20,067 nucleotides of DNA from JAWOGN01 sp046496815 (GCA_046496815.1 JAWOGN010000091.1:1-20067); one strand, 5' to 3'. Numbered from the stretch's first letter, positions 6,400 to 15,405 are shown. The notes: a model not told the origin generated them from the letters alone. Program-made: numbers and translations.

Positions 6400-6434
6400 T
6401 CCGGGGTCACGCTTTTGAGGAGCGTGACCCCGGA
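6400..6434. terminator. strong perfect 14-bp hairpin after the TauE-like gene
   Basis: TCCGGGGTCACGCT (6400-6413) is matched by its exact reverse complement at 6421-6434, with a seven-base loop. It is the most stable hairpin in the window. It begins 52 nt after the permease stop. No T run follows on either strand, so it is not a classical intrinsic terminator. It may protect the mRNA 3' end, act as a U-less terminator, or be a REP-like element. GGGTCA occurs on both sides (6380-6385 and 6435-6440). Confidence 0.55.
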
Positions 6435-6599
6435 GGGTCATAGGGGTTTCCACCGATAGTTCTCCCTTCCCGGGTCCGCTCCAGCAAAGAGGGGACGGCT
6501 CAGGCATCTCCAACCGTCCGGGTTTGTATGAAACGGCGGGATCGCCGCCTTTGAATGCATCGGCGGGGTGCAATTTCCGCAATCGGCACGTTGAGCGTT

Positions 6600-7124
6600 A
6601 TGGAGTGGTTTCTTTTACAGATAGACCCGGTGCTCATCCATCCATACCGGTGGTTCGACAACCCGACCTTGAGCTGGTGGCTCGGCACATTCATTGTGTC
6701 CCTGTGGGCCGCAGCCATCGGGGAAGCGACGTCGGCGATTGTCAAACGGGTGAACAGAAAGTTCGTGAAGGAACGTATGGATGAGACCGCCATGTACCAA
6801 GACCGCTCGATCAACGCCCTCAAGAGCGGCGACAAAAAAGCGTACAGGCAGATCAACAAGCTGGCGAACGAAGCGTTCGGAAAATCTTTTTTTCTTATGA
6901 TCGCGATGGGCATGGCGTCGCTGTGGCCGGCGTTCTTCGCCGCCGCCTGGCTTCAAAAACGCTTCGGCGATATTCGCTTCCCCTTTCCCCTTATGGCGGA
7001 AGGCCTCAACTTCGTGCCCTATTTCATCGTTTGCTACATACTGGCCCGCATCATCGTTGGAAAGTCAAGAAAACACCTTCAGGCAATTGGAAAAGCGCTT
7101 ACGAATAGACAGGACCCGGCGTAA
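6600..7124 (+). CDS. small membrane protein resembling the DUF106/EMC3 branch of the Oxa1/YidC superfamily
   Basis: I do not recognise a named gene. The 174-residue product has a first membrane helix (about 24-47) and a highly charged coil (about 48-95, including ERMDET and KSGDKKAYRQINK). A second helix (about 96-117) and a third (about 138-155) lead to a basic C-terminus. Helix, cytoplasmic coiled segment, then two helices is the core layout of archaeal DUF106 and eukaryotic EMC3/TMCO1 insertase-like proteins. The LKSGDKKAY-type coil passing into helix 2 is also reminiscent of DUF106. This is judged by eye. I chose the ATG at 6600 because the longer start at 6555 has no ribosome site and adds a non-hydrophobic tail; the site before 6600 is itself weak. 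It follows the TauE-like gene in the same direction, 252 nt away, and converges on the M48 gene with a 35-nt gap. Confidence 0.7.
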   Translation: MEWFLLQIDPVLIHPYRWFDNPTLSWWLGTFIVSLWAAAIGEATSAIVKRVNRKFVKERMDETAMYQDRSINALKSGDKKAYRQINKLANEAFGKSFFLMIAMGMASLWPAFFAAAWLQKRFGDIRFPFPLMAEGLNFVPYFIVCYILARIIVGKSRKHLQAIGKALTNRQDPA

Positions 7125-7159
7125 TTCCGTACACAGAGGGCCTTCTTTTGGGATGAACG

Positions 7160-8983
7160 CTACGAATTCCTCCCACCCAGAAATTTTTCCAGTTGTTTTT
7201 CATAATAGTGTGTGTCTCCCTTTTCAAGGGCGATTGCCTCTTTAATCACCGCCACGGCCTCCGCGTTGAAGCCCTCTGCGTAATAGGCTTCCGCCAGGGT
7301 ATCCAGATATATGGGAGATCTTTCCAGGGAAACCGCCTTCTTGGCAAGATCAAGGGCCCGCGGTTCATCCCGGAGCCGTTCCTCAGGGGCTGTGACCAAA
7401 AGCCATGCGAGGTTGTTCAAAGAAACCGCGCGATTCGGATCTATCTCAAGGACTTTGTTGTAAGCCGCCATGGCTTCCTCGTACTTACCAAGTTCCTGGT
7501 AAACCACGGCGAGATTTTCATAAAGCGCCATATTATTCGGTTCTTTCAGAACCTGCCTGCCAAGCTCCTTTTTGAGAAGAGAATAGGCCAGCTGTTGCTT
7601 CATGGGACTGAAATTGAGGACGTATCCCAGACCGACCAAACCAATCAAATAGACCGAGAATGAACGTACGATGAATCGATTATGCCGCCTCACCAGACCC
7701 GGATCTTTCACCGTTCGCCACAGATATTCCACCCGCTCCCGAATGCTGAAATGGTGCCAACTGGGAAGATCCCGGATTTTTCCGCTCAGAACGCCGATCT
7801 TCTCAAGTGAAGTGATGATCGGTGTTGGAGTTCCCAGGGTCACCGCCGAATAAAGATCTGCCTGTCGCTCGAAATTGCGCATGAAAAAACCCATCACATA
7901 GCGAAAATAAACGAGAAGCGCAAACACCATTGGGATGGACAGCAGGAAATAAAAAAGGTTCGTACCCGTTTTACTTCCCTCGGAGATCATCTCCATGAGA
8001 CGCGGGCTTGCATAGGTAAGGTAGAAAAACAAATCAAAGAGCCCAAAGGAAAGCACAACAAAACCTACAAAAAAAAGCATATAAAAAAGCAGGTGATAAT
8101 ATTTGGCATGTCCCATTTCATGGGCGAGCACGCCCTTCAGTTCATCGAGTGACAGGGCCTCCAAAAGAGATCGGGTAATAAGAATATATCTGAATCCGGG
8201 AAGAATACCCATAATGCCCGCTGTCAACATCCGTCCGTCAAAAATCGGCCACTTCAACAGGGCTCGATATCTAAACCCTTTCTCTTTCAGAAAATCCTCC
8301 AGCAACCTTCCCTTTTCAGATCCTTTCAGCGGTTTGCAGCCCCACAGGTACTGGATGACGACGGGCACAAAGATCATCAGGATTGTGAGAACACATGCAA
8401 AGAAAACAATTTGACCTTGGACGCTATCCAGAAAGCCCTTTGGTCCGGCCCAAGGGCTCAAATCAATAAGGTCATAGATAAACGAGAAAACCAGCCACGG
8501 GAAAAGAATCGGAACGTTCAATCGGATGTTGGATCGGACATAGGCACGTCTTGTGATATCCTGCTGAAATATGACTCGATAGCTCGGATAGGCAAAATAC
8601 CAAATAGTACTCAGATAAAAGAAGAACAATGATAGCGCCAGGACGCCTTGCAGTACGGAGACGTGTTGAAATCCCAGGATCGTCAATATCCAGTATTTTA
8701 ACTCAAATAGAAACGTGACGAGGCCGAATAATACGACTGCTGAAATGGAAAGCCGGGTAATCAGTCTGTGGTAACGACCGGCTGCACGGCCGTCATTTCT
8801 TGCCCCCGGCTCCGTTTGTTTCAGAAGATGTTCGAAGCGCCAACGGCAGTACCCCATAAAAACAAACCACGAACCGATAAGCCCGGCTATGCAAAAAAGT
8901 GGTCCTGGCTCGGCCGCATCTCCGGAGGACGGGATATTGAATATGAGAAGGACGAAAATGAAATAGATGATGTTGTTGAACAT
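7160..8983 (-). CDS. M48 family membrane metalloprotease with C-terminal TPR repeats
   Basis: The 607-residue protein has several membrane helices (about 2-18, 28-46, 78-103, 108-132, 155-175, 187-213). The zinc site follows as HEMGH (288-292), with H288 and H292 as ligands and E289 as catalytic base. Two more helices (about 300-325 and 342-368) lead to ERQAD (372-376), where E372 is the expected third zinc ligand. This is the Ste24/HtpX-like (M48) arrangement. One more helix (about 438-457) is followed by TPR-type repeats to the end, with ALYENLAVVYQELGKYEEA (486-504) as a clear example. Bacterial M48 proteases act in membrane or envelope protein quality control; the TPR part probably binds partners. 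The ATG at 8983 has only a weak upstream AGG. It lies 98 nt after rng in the same direction and may share its transcript. Confidence 0.87.
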   Translation of the reverse strand: MFNNIIYFIFVLLIFNIPSSGDAAEPGPLFCIAGLIGSWFVFMGYCRWRFEHLLKQTEPGARNDGRAAGRYHRLITRLSISAVVLFGLVTFLFELKYWILTILGFQHVSVLQGVLALSLFFFYLSTIWYFAYPSYRVIFQQDITRRAYVRSNIRLNVPILFPWLVFSFIYDLIDLSPWAGPKGFLDSVQGQIVFFACVLTILMIFVPVVIQYLWGCKPLKGSEKGRLLEDFLKEKGFRYRALLKWPIFDGRMLTAGIMGILPGFRYILITRSLLEALSLDELKGVLAHEMGHAKYYHLLFYMLFFVGFVVLSFGLFDLFFYLTYASPRLMEMISEGSKTGTNLFYFLLSIPMVFALLVYFRYVMGFFMRNFERQADLYSAVTLGTPTPIITSLEKIGVLSGKIRDLPSWHHFSIRERVEYLWRTVKDPGLVRRHNRFIVRSFSVYLIGLVGLGYVLNFSPMKQQLAYSLLKKELGRQVLKEPNNMALYENLAVVYQELGKYEEAMAAYNKVLEIDPNRAVSLNNLAWLLVTAPEERLRDEPRALDLAKKAVSLERSPIYLDTLAEAYYAEGFNAEAVAVIKEAIALEKGDTHYYEKQLEKFLGGRNS

Positions 8984-9081
8984 AACGACCTGTTTTTGGA
9001 GGTCCGTTGCAACCCATTGATACCAAAATATCGCAGATATCGGCAGGGCAAATGCCGCGCGAAGTCAACGAATCGACTCGC

Positions 9082-10572
9082 TCAGGAATTGGTTTCGGGC
9101 AAAAATTCCAGGTTCCCGTCTCCGGGGGCGATTGAGGGATCGCCCTGCAGTGCGATCTCCACCCCATACCGGCTCTCCAATCGCGCCAATTCCTTTCTTT
9201 TCTTGTTCTGAAGGTAAGTTGCCACTTCCGAGGACAAAGACCCTTTGACTCCCGTAACCCCTTCTCTGGATATGCCCATCCAAATCCGCCTCAAAAAAGA
9301 CACCGAAGCGGATTCCACAGATTGGACAAGACCGCGACCGTGACAGTAATGGCAAGTCTGATAACTCCGAGATTCTATGGAGGGCCGTAAGCGCTGTCGT
9401 GAAAGTTCCATGATACCGAACTTTGATATATGGGCGATGTCAATCTTGGCTCTGTCTATCCTGGTTTCCTCACGGAACAACTTCTCCACCTCTCGGATGT
9501 GTTTTCGATCTTTCATATCAATAAAATCAATGACCACAAGCCCGCCCATGTCTCTTAAACGAAGCTGACGAGCAATTTCCGCTGCCGCATCAAGGTTGGT
9601 TCGGTAGGCCGTGCTCTCCACGTCCTTTCCCGCCTTGCCTCCTCCGGAATTCACGTCGATGGAGATCAACGCTTCCGTGGGATCTATGACGATAGAGCCT
9701 CCGGACTTAAGCGAGACAACGTTTGCGTAGATTGCTTCGAGCTGTTGTTCCACCTCGAATTGAGAAAAAATGGGTCGTTTATCCCTGTAGAATTTAACCC
9801 TTCTCTGGTGCATGGGCGAAATGACTCTCATGTAGGCCTTTACCTTGCCGAAGGTTTCCTTGTCGTCCACGGCGACTTCCGTGACTTCACCGGTGAAATA
9901 ATCCCGCAACGTGCGAAGGCAGATATCCTGCTCTTTGTGTATCAGGGTGAGGGGAGGGGCGTTTTTCACCCGCTTTCTGATGTCCTTCCACATTCTTAGA
10001 AGCCTGCCGAGATCCCGGGATAGCTCCTTCTTATTCTGTTTCAATGCCGCTGTCCTGACAATATATCCGACGCCCTCGGGAAGCTTAAACTGATTCATGA
10101 TCGACTTGAGTCGCAGTCTCTCTTTCTCATCCTCAATCTTTTTTGAGACCCCCCCGGTGGGCCTGCCGGGCGTCAACACCAGATACCGGCTTGCAAAAGA
10201 CAAATAGGTGCTTAAATGGGGCCCTTTCCGGCCCGGCATCTCTTTTGTCACTTGAACGAGAAGTTCTTGACCTCTTTTCGCTATTTTTCCTATGGGAGGG
10301 ATCGGTCCGTCTTCTGCAGGTCCGCTTTTATCGACGTAGTATTCAGGATGAATGTCGCTCGCTTGCAAAAAACCGTTTTTTTCGCCTCCAAAATTTACAA
10401 AGCAGGCCTGTAAGCTTGATTGAACCCGCTCCACAACCCCTTTGTAGATATTTCCTGTCTTTTCCTCTGTAGTGGATGTCCCGATGTGAAACCCATCCAA
10501 TAGACCATCTTTTATGATGGCCACCCTATATTCCTCGGCCTCAACGGCATTGATTAACATTTTTGTTGTCAT
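9082..10572 (-). CDS. rng: Ribonuclease E/G family endoribonuclease (RNase G type)
   Basis: The enzyme makes single-strand RNA cuts, with a preference for 5'-monophosphate ends, in rRNA maturation and mRNA decay. An S1 RNA-binding domain is at about 38-125 (GNIYKGVVERV, 40-50; GFLQASDI, 67-74). The catalytic DNase I-like part holds D306 in ISIDVNSGGG (303-312) and D349 in VVIDFIDM (346-353), equivalent to the two magnesium-binding Asp of RNase E. The zinc-link cysteines are C407 and C410 (TCHYCHGRG, 406-414). At 496 residues it lacks the long C-terminal degradosome scaffold of E. coli RNase E and matches RNase G in length. ATG at 10572 is used; the purine-rich GAGGAG (10587-10592) is rather far upstream (14 nt), so the start is slightly uncertain (a second Met is codon 5). 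Confidence 0.95.
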   Translation of the reverse strand: MTTKMLINAVEAEEYRVAIIKDGLLDGFHIGTSTTEEKTGNIYKGVVERVQSSLQACFVNFGGEKNGFLQASDIHPEYYVDKSGPAEDGPIPPIGKIAKRGQELLVQVTKEMPGRKGPHLSTYLSFASRYLVLTPGRPTGGVSKKIEDEKERLRLKSIMNQFKLPEGVGYIVRTAALKQNKKELSRDLGRLLRMWKDIRKRVKNAPPLTLIHKEQDICLRTLRDYFTGEVTEVAVDDKETFGKVKAYMRVISPMHQRRVKFYRDKRPIFSQFEVEQQLEAIYANVVSLKSGGSIVIDPTEALISIDVNSGGGKAGKDVESTAYRTNLDAAAEIARQLRLRDMGGLVVIDFIDMKDRKHIREVEKLFREETRIDRAKIDIAHISKFGIMELSRQRLRPSIESRSYQTCHYCHGRGLVQSVESASVSFLRRIWMGISREGVTGVKGSLSSEVATYLQNKKRKELARLESRYGVEIALQGDPSIAPGDGNLEFLPETNS

Positions 10573-10763
10573 AAAATAATCTTACTCTCCTCTTTTCATT
10601 TTTCACATAAGATATCGCTTAAAAGAATTGAATTGCAGCGTGAGGGATAACCTCAATGTAAGCGGTAAGGGGCAAGAAGATCTTCACTCCCGGGGAAACC
10701 CCGTCCGGAAGGGTAAATTGATACGCCTGGCATAAAGGGAAAAAAATGTCTCCGGAAAAAAAA

Positions 10764-12176
10764 TCAGGTGTGTTTTTTTCTACCATGGCGATTGAAGTGT
10801 TGTTGCGCCTGGTACATGAAAGTCCTTATGGCCGACTCTCTTCCCGGCTGGAAGCCCGAGTCATAGGGCGTATCCAGATAGGGAACCCCGACGTTGTCCA
10901 TGAGCGGTTTCACGATCGCTGAAGCGACGGTGCTCGGCATACACGTGAAGGGGTACACATTTACAACACCGTTGTATCCTTCCCGCGCGTATTCCAAAAT
11001 CCCCGGAATGCTTAGACAGGCTTCCGTGCCGGCATCAAAGCTGTACAGATCGTTCTCTTTAAGTGTGTCTTCCAGGTGTGCCACTTTGTGGTCCTCGGCC
11101 AGGTCAATCTTTGATCTCACCCGGTTGTAAACCTGTTTTTGCCTGAGCTGCTGATAGAAAAGCTCTCCACCATATCCGATGATTTTCCTCAAATGCTCCC
11201 GCAGTCCTCCCAAACGAAATTGCTTCAAATTCAACCTTAATTCGACTCTTGCATCCCTCAACCTGTCATAGGTGGTGTAATTCATCCATTCGGCAATAGA
11301 CGCGTTCACCACCTCAGCACCGTATTTTTCCAAGGTCCTGATCAGGTCTTGATTCGCCTGAACGTGGGTCCTCAAATAGATCTCTCCAACGATCCCAATC
11401 AGGGGTTTGGGAGAGACGGCGGGATCGATGATTGCTTTTCCCGCTTCAACAATCCGGTCCAGCTGAACAAGAATCCCCTCAAAGTTCTTATCGGGTGCAC
11501 ATTTTTCAAAGGTTTCCTCCATGCGTTTCATGGAGTTTTCCATGAAATCATCGGTCTGCCCGGCCTCCCTTTCGTAAGGTCGCACTCTCCAGAGCAATCG
11601 ATCGAGAACATCCGCAACGATCACCGAGAAGAAGGCGGATCTTCTTAAGTCGGAAACCTGTTCCTCCTCTATGATACCCGCCAGAGAATACCCGTCCTTT
11701 GTAGTGAGGGCGCCGATCTTCACTCGATCCAGTTCAGGAAAAGAATCCAGTACGATTCGTTGATACTTGTTGTACATACCAAAACGGCAGGGTCCGTCCG
11801 ACTCGGGCATGAAATAGACGTAATCCTCCGGATTGAAGTCATCCCCCAATCGAGCCTTTTCCTCTTTCATGAAATACAGAATGTCTCCCATGGTTATCTG
11901 GCAAGGGTAGCATTCTTTTCCGGACGTATATTCTTTGCCCATGTCAAGACCCTTATACGTCTCCATGACCCTTGCGTGAATTCCAAAACCCCTGAATGTG
12001 GCGGCGAGAAGGTGACCTCCGATCCGGTTCATCTCGGGAATCAAGAATGTCTTATTCCTCAAATTAAACCGACCCACTTTCCCGGTGAGGGATTTAAAAC
12101 TGATGACCTTCTTTGGCTCCATTTTAGGTGAGTTATACGTCCCACCCCTATCTCGAGTGATCGACTTTGTTTCCAT
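10764..12176 (-). CDS. acyl-CoA dehydratase activase-related protein (HgdB-like/DUF2229-type)
   Basis: The 470-residue soluble protein resembles the C-terminal part of the long activase/dehydratase-like fusion proteins found in many anaerobes (HgdB-like fold). Conserved cysteines that could hold an iron-sulfur cluster are C89 and C92 (GKECYPCQ, 87-93), C130 (ESDGPCRFG, 125-133) and C412 (FTCMPS, 410-415). It lies 108 nt downstream of the tandem activase gene in the same direction, as if one long polypeptide had been split into two genes. The substrate is unknown; no recognisable acyl-CoA dehydratase subunit pair is adjacent. The start is uncertain: ATG 12176 and ATG 12122 (codon 19) both lack a good ribosome site, and conservation seems to begin near residue 27. 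After the stop comes a run of eight T on the coding strand (10756-10763), without a clear stem before it. Confidence 0.8.
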   Translation of the reverse strand: METKSITRDRGGTYNSPKMEPKKVISFKSLTGKVGRFNLRNKTFLIPEMNRIGGHLLAATFRGFGIHARVMETYKGLDMGKEYTSGKECYPCQITMGDILYFMKEEKARLGDDFNPEDYVYFMPESDGPCRFGMYNKYQRIVLDSFPELDRVKIGALTTKDGYSLAGIIEEEQVSDLRRSAFFSVIVADVLDRLLWRVRPYEREAGQTDDFMENSMKRMEETFEKCAPDKNFEGILVQLDRIVEAGKAIIDPAVSPKPLIGIVGEIYLRTHVQANQDLIRTLEKYGAEVVNASIAEWMNYTTYDRLRDARVELRLNLKQFRLGGLREHLRKIIGYGGELFYQQLRQKQVYNRVRSKIDLAEDHKVAHLEDTLKENDLYSFDAGTEACLSIPGILEYAREGYNGVVNVYPFTCMPSTVASAIVKPLMDNVGVPYLDTPYDSGFQPGRESAIRTFMYQAQQHFNRHGRKKHT

Positions 12177-12284
12177 CTTCTTATGCCGGCATTCTGAAAA
12201 AGTTTCTCTGCGCTCTCATTGAACACATTATGATGCGAAAACCGTTGAAAACACAAGCGCAGCAACGCTCAGGAAGCGGCCGCA

Positions 12285-15200
12285 TTAATTCGCCAGTTTC
12301 ACTTTCGATCTCAGTTCCCTGTTCAGTTTTTGCATCGTGTTTTCAAGGACATTCCGGTACGCCTCGAGCCGGGTCATCGCGCCGGCTACCGCACTGTGCT
12401 CGTCCAGTTCCAGGATCAGATAGGGCTTCTGCTCCATGATATGCTTATAAAAATGCTCGATAAAGGAGTCGGCGCCACAACCAAAATTAGTTAAATGGAG
12501 CCCGAAATAATTCTGATGGCCCGTCACATATTTTGCGGTTCGCAATATTTGTGCACCGAGGCCCCAATACATGGAAGGAAAATCCGAAAGGTCCACAGAG
12601 GATACGTCAATAAAATCCATGGGAAGGGCCGTCACCCCGATCTTTGCCAGGTTCTGACCGAGGCGCAAATTCAGTCTGTCGTCATAAAGGTTGTAGGGGC
12701 GCCCTGTCACCACCACGACGGGCGCATCGGGGCTCTGGTTCTCAAGAATTTCCGTCCCCTTGCGGTGGAGTTCCCGTTCGAACCGGAGTTGTTTTTCCAA
12801 CGCATAACGAAGTGCCTTCTTAATTTGCACTTTACCGACATGCAACTTTGATCGAATTTGCTCTGATAGCTCCAGGGCAAGGGTATCCGGGTCGAACTTC
12901 AGATGAACCACCGGGGATAAAACGTTCTCCGGGTCTATATCAAGCGCCGCGCGGGCCATGTAGGAATTACTTTGGATCATGGGGCAGTAAAACCCTTTTT
13001 CCGACTGCTCGGGTGTGGGCATGGTAATCATGCTCGGAATAAAAAGATAGCGGGTCTTTCCAATCAGCTCTTTTATGTGGCCATAAGAGACTTTGACGGG
13101 ATAGCATGTTTCAGCCACGACGGTTTCTATGCCCGTTTTTGATATATGGGGGTTGGTGGGTGGTGTCAGCACAAGCTTGAATCCCAGCTGATCAAAGAAA
13201 TGCGCCCACAAAACACCGCCCTGGTGCCCGTAAAGGGCTCTTTGCATGCCGACGGTCGGCCGACCGTCAGCCTCCATCAGGGGTGTTCCCCCCAATTCCT
13301 CATAGACCCCCGACATATACTGTTGCCAGATCTCCTGCCTTAATTCAAAAAAATTTTGTTTCTTGGAGCCCTTGAGTTTTATCACGTCATACCGACCACA
13401 CTCTCCACCCCAGACAGCGCGACGCCCGTCAAAGTCATAAATTTTTAGTTTGCACTGATTGTGACAGTGCGGGTCTGCATGGCAAATCTTTTCTTTGTAA
13501 TGCATCCGGTCGTTTATCGCGCTGTCCAAACCTCTGAAGGTGCCGGCATTCCGGTTCTCCAACTCCATGGTTTCATGCACACTTATGGCAGCGCCGTAGG
13601 CCCCCAAGACCTCTCTGTGTCTGGGCACCACAAGACCCCGACCGAGCACATTTTCAAAGGCGGCGACCACACCCTTGTTCAATGAAGGTCCTCCCAAAAA
13701 CATAACTCTCTCGCCCACTTTTCTTTTTTCAACGACACGATTGAGATAGTTGTGAACGATTGCATAGCAAAGTCCTGCGATCAGGTCTCTCCGGGAAACT
13801 CCCTTCTGGTGATAAGACACAAGGTCCGATTCCATAAATACGGTACATCTTTCCGCCAACTTCACGGGCGTCTCTGATGAAAGTGCAATCTCCTGAAACT
13901 CGCCGACGATATTGATCCCGTATTTGTTGGCCAGCTCATGAAGAAAGCTTCCCGTGCCCGCTGCGCAGACCTTATTCATGTCAAAGTCAAGCGGATATGT
14001 ATTTGCAATGGATATATACTTGGAGTCCTGTCCGCCGATCTCAAATATTGTATCCACCTGCGGGTCTATCTCAATCGCTCCTCTGGCGTGAGCCGTGATT
14101 TCATCGATAATCAGGTCGACATTGAGGAAATCTCCCACGACATTTCTTCCGGAACCGGTGGTGGCCGTTCCCGATATCTCCGTATGATTGCCCAATTCAT
14201 CGCGAATGGTCTTGAGAAGTCGTTGCGTTACCTCGATAGGCTTACCCTGAGTCGGCACATAGCTTTTGTGGATAATCTCGTGCTGCTTATTGATGACAGC
14301 GTATTTGGTCGTGGTGGATCCGACATCGATACCGAGGTATAGGGGATGTCTTTTTTGCATCGACGTCACGCGAATTTCATTGGTCTCCGGAAATATGGTT
14401 TGTTTCAATAGCAATTTGGGCGCAATCGGCACCGTAACGTCATAAGCAGACCCACGGGCTTTCAGATTCTCCAAATTGAGCTTATCCTTTCTTTGGAGAT
14501 CACGCGCCTGCAGCGCAACTCCCAGAGCACCGATTGAGGTGTTGTGTGCAGGAACAACCAGCTCCGGAAAATACTCCCTGAAGGCCTTCACCTGAAGTTC
14601 GTTTAAGGAAAGACCCCCGACAAATAAGATGGGGGGATCCAATGTACGATTGCCGACAATCGTACTGATGTAGTTTCTCGCGTTTCCCACGTGCAGTCCG
14701 TGAATAATGTCCTCCAGCCTTTCTCCTTTATTCTGGAGATGAATCATATCGGACTTGGTAAAGACGGTGCAGCGGCATGCCACATTGGCGGGTTTCCGGC
14801 TTGTCAACCCCAACTCGATGAAGTCGGTTAATATTTTGTCAATCTGGGCTTGCGATGCATCGGTTTCTCCTCCGTATATCGCGGTGGCTAATCGTTGGGC
14901 CTGCTGGTCGATAAACGATCCGGTTCCGGAGGCGCACGGTCCGTTGGTATTGAAGTATTCCAGTTCCCAATCGCCGCGAGAATGTTTAATCTGCATGAGA
15001 GCGGTGTCCTGTCCACCCATACTGATGATTGCTCTTACATCCGGGTGAATGTGAAGCGCGCCCAGGACTTGGCTGATGATTTCGAACTCATAATATGTCC
15101 CCAACTTTTCACTGAGCTTCTTACCGTGGTTTCCCGTGAATGAAACCGCGCGGATTCCGTCTTTCCCAAATTGACTGTAAAGCGTCTCAAGAAGCGCCAG

Positions 15201-15338
15201 TGTGCGACCTTCCACCTTACCAAGATGGCGCTGATACGGGGACTCAAAGACGATTTTCTTCTTTTCGCTGATTACAACACAATTCAGGCTGACAGCTCCG
15301 GCGTCGATGCCGACATAGAGTCCATCGGAATTCTCCAC
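12285..15338 (-). CDS. tandem BadF/BadG/BcrA/BcrD-type acyl-CoA dehydratase activase with DUF2229 region
   Basis: The 1017-residue protein has two ASKHA ATPase domains in a row. Domain 1 starts YVGIDAGAVS (8-17), with CASGTGSF (135-142) and CRCTVF (188-193). Domain 2 starts YLGIDVGSTTTKY (334-346), with CAAGTGSF (458-465) and CTVF (498-501). In HgdC-type activases one cysteine from each of these motifs binds a [4Fe-4S] cluster shared between two subunits. Both pairs are kept here, so the tandem could form that cluster within one chain. A cysteine-rich stretch follows (C619, C625, C629, C647). The C-terminal third has HgdB-like motifs ETCYPVKV (743-750) and FGCGADSF (952-959). The family couples ATP hydrolysis to low-potential electron transfer. 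The GTG start has GGGAG 8 nt upstream. A promoter candidate lies upstream at 15472-15499. Confidence 0.9.
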   Translation of the reverse strand: MENSDGLYVGIDAGAVSLNCVVISEKKKIVFESPYQRHLGKVEGRTLALLETLYSQFGKDGIRAVSFTGNHGKKLSEKLGTYYEFEIISQVLGALHIHPDVRAIISMGGQDTALMQIKHSRGDWELEYFNTNGPCASGTGSFIDQQAQRLATAIYGGETDASQAQIDKILTDFIELGLTSRKPANVACRCTVFTKSDMIHLQNKGERLEDIIHGLHVGNARNYISTIVGNRTLDPPILFVGGLSLNELQVKAFREYFPELVVPAHNTSIGALGVALQARDLQRKDKLNLENLKARGSAYDVTVPIAPKLLLKQTIFPETNEIRVTSMQKRHPLYLGIDVGSTTTKYAVINKQHEIIHKSYVPTQGKPIEVTQRLLKTIRDELGNHTEISGTATTGSGRNVVGDFLNVDLIIDEITAHARGAIEIDPQVDTIFEIGGQDSKYISIANTYPLDFDMNKVCAAGTGSFLHELANKYGINIVGEFQEIALSSETPVKLAERCTVFMESDLVSYHQKGVSRRDLIAGLCYAIVHNYLNRVVEKRKVGERVMFLGGPSLNKGVVAAFENVLGRGLVVPRHREVLGAYGAAISVHETMELENRNAGTFRGLDSAINDRMHYKEKICHADPHCHNQCKLKIYDFDGRRAVWGGECGRYDVIKLKGSKKQNFFELRQEIWQQYMSGVYEELGGTPLMEADGRPTVGMQRALYGHQGGVLWAHFFDQLGFKLVLTPPTNPHISKTGIETVVAETCYPVKVSYGHIKELIGKTRYLFIPSMITMPTPEQSEKGFYCPMIQSNSYMARAALDIDPENVLSPVVHLKFDPDTLALELSEQIRSKLHVGKVQIKKALRYALEKQLRFERELHRKGTEILENQSPDAPVVVVTGRPYNLYDDRLNLRLGQNLAKIGVTALPMDFIDVSSVDLSDFPSMYWGLGAQILRTAKYVTGHQNYFGLHLTNFGCGADSFIEHFYKHIMEQKPYLILELDEHSAVAGAMTRLEAYRNVLENTMQKLNRELRSKVKLAN

Positions 15339-15385
15339 AACGCTTTCTCCCTAACCTATTCGTTCCTGATTACTCAGATAAAAGA

Positions 15386-15405
15386 GGGTGCCCCGGAGGG
15401 AACCC
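15386..15405 (-). promoter_or_regulatory. weak terminator-like hairpin in the activase leader
   Basis: Read leftward, GGGT and CCC pair with GGG and ACCC around a TCC loop (arms 15402-15405 with 15386-15389, and 15398-15400 with 15392-15394). The sequence then continues TCTTTTATC. The stem is short with a bulge and the T run has only four T. It sits between the predicted promoter and the GTG start, so attenuation is possible, but the case is weak. Confidence 0.25.

Noticed and set aside
10641..10704. Hairpins TGAGG/CCTCA (10641-10655) and CGGGG/CCCCG (10692-10704) upstream of rng as a regulatory leader
   Set aside because: They are short isolated stems with no T run and no alternative pairing seen; chance is a good explanation.
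12059..12284. Possible additional small gene between the two activase genes
   Set aside because: The available frame overlaps the start of the 470-residue gene and has no recognisable motif or ribosome site.
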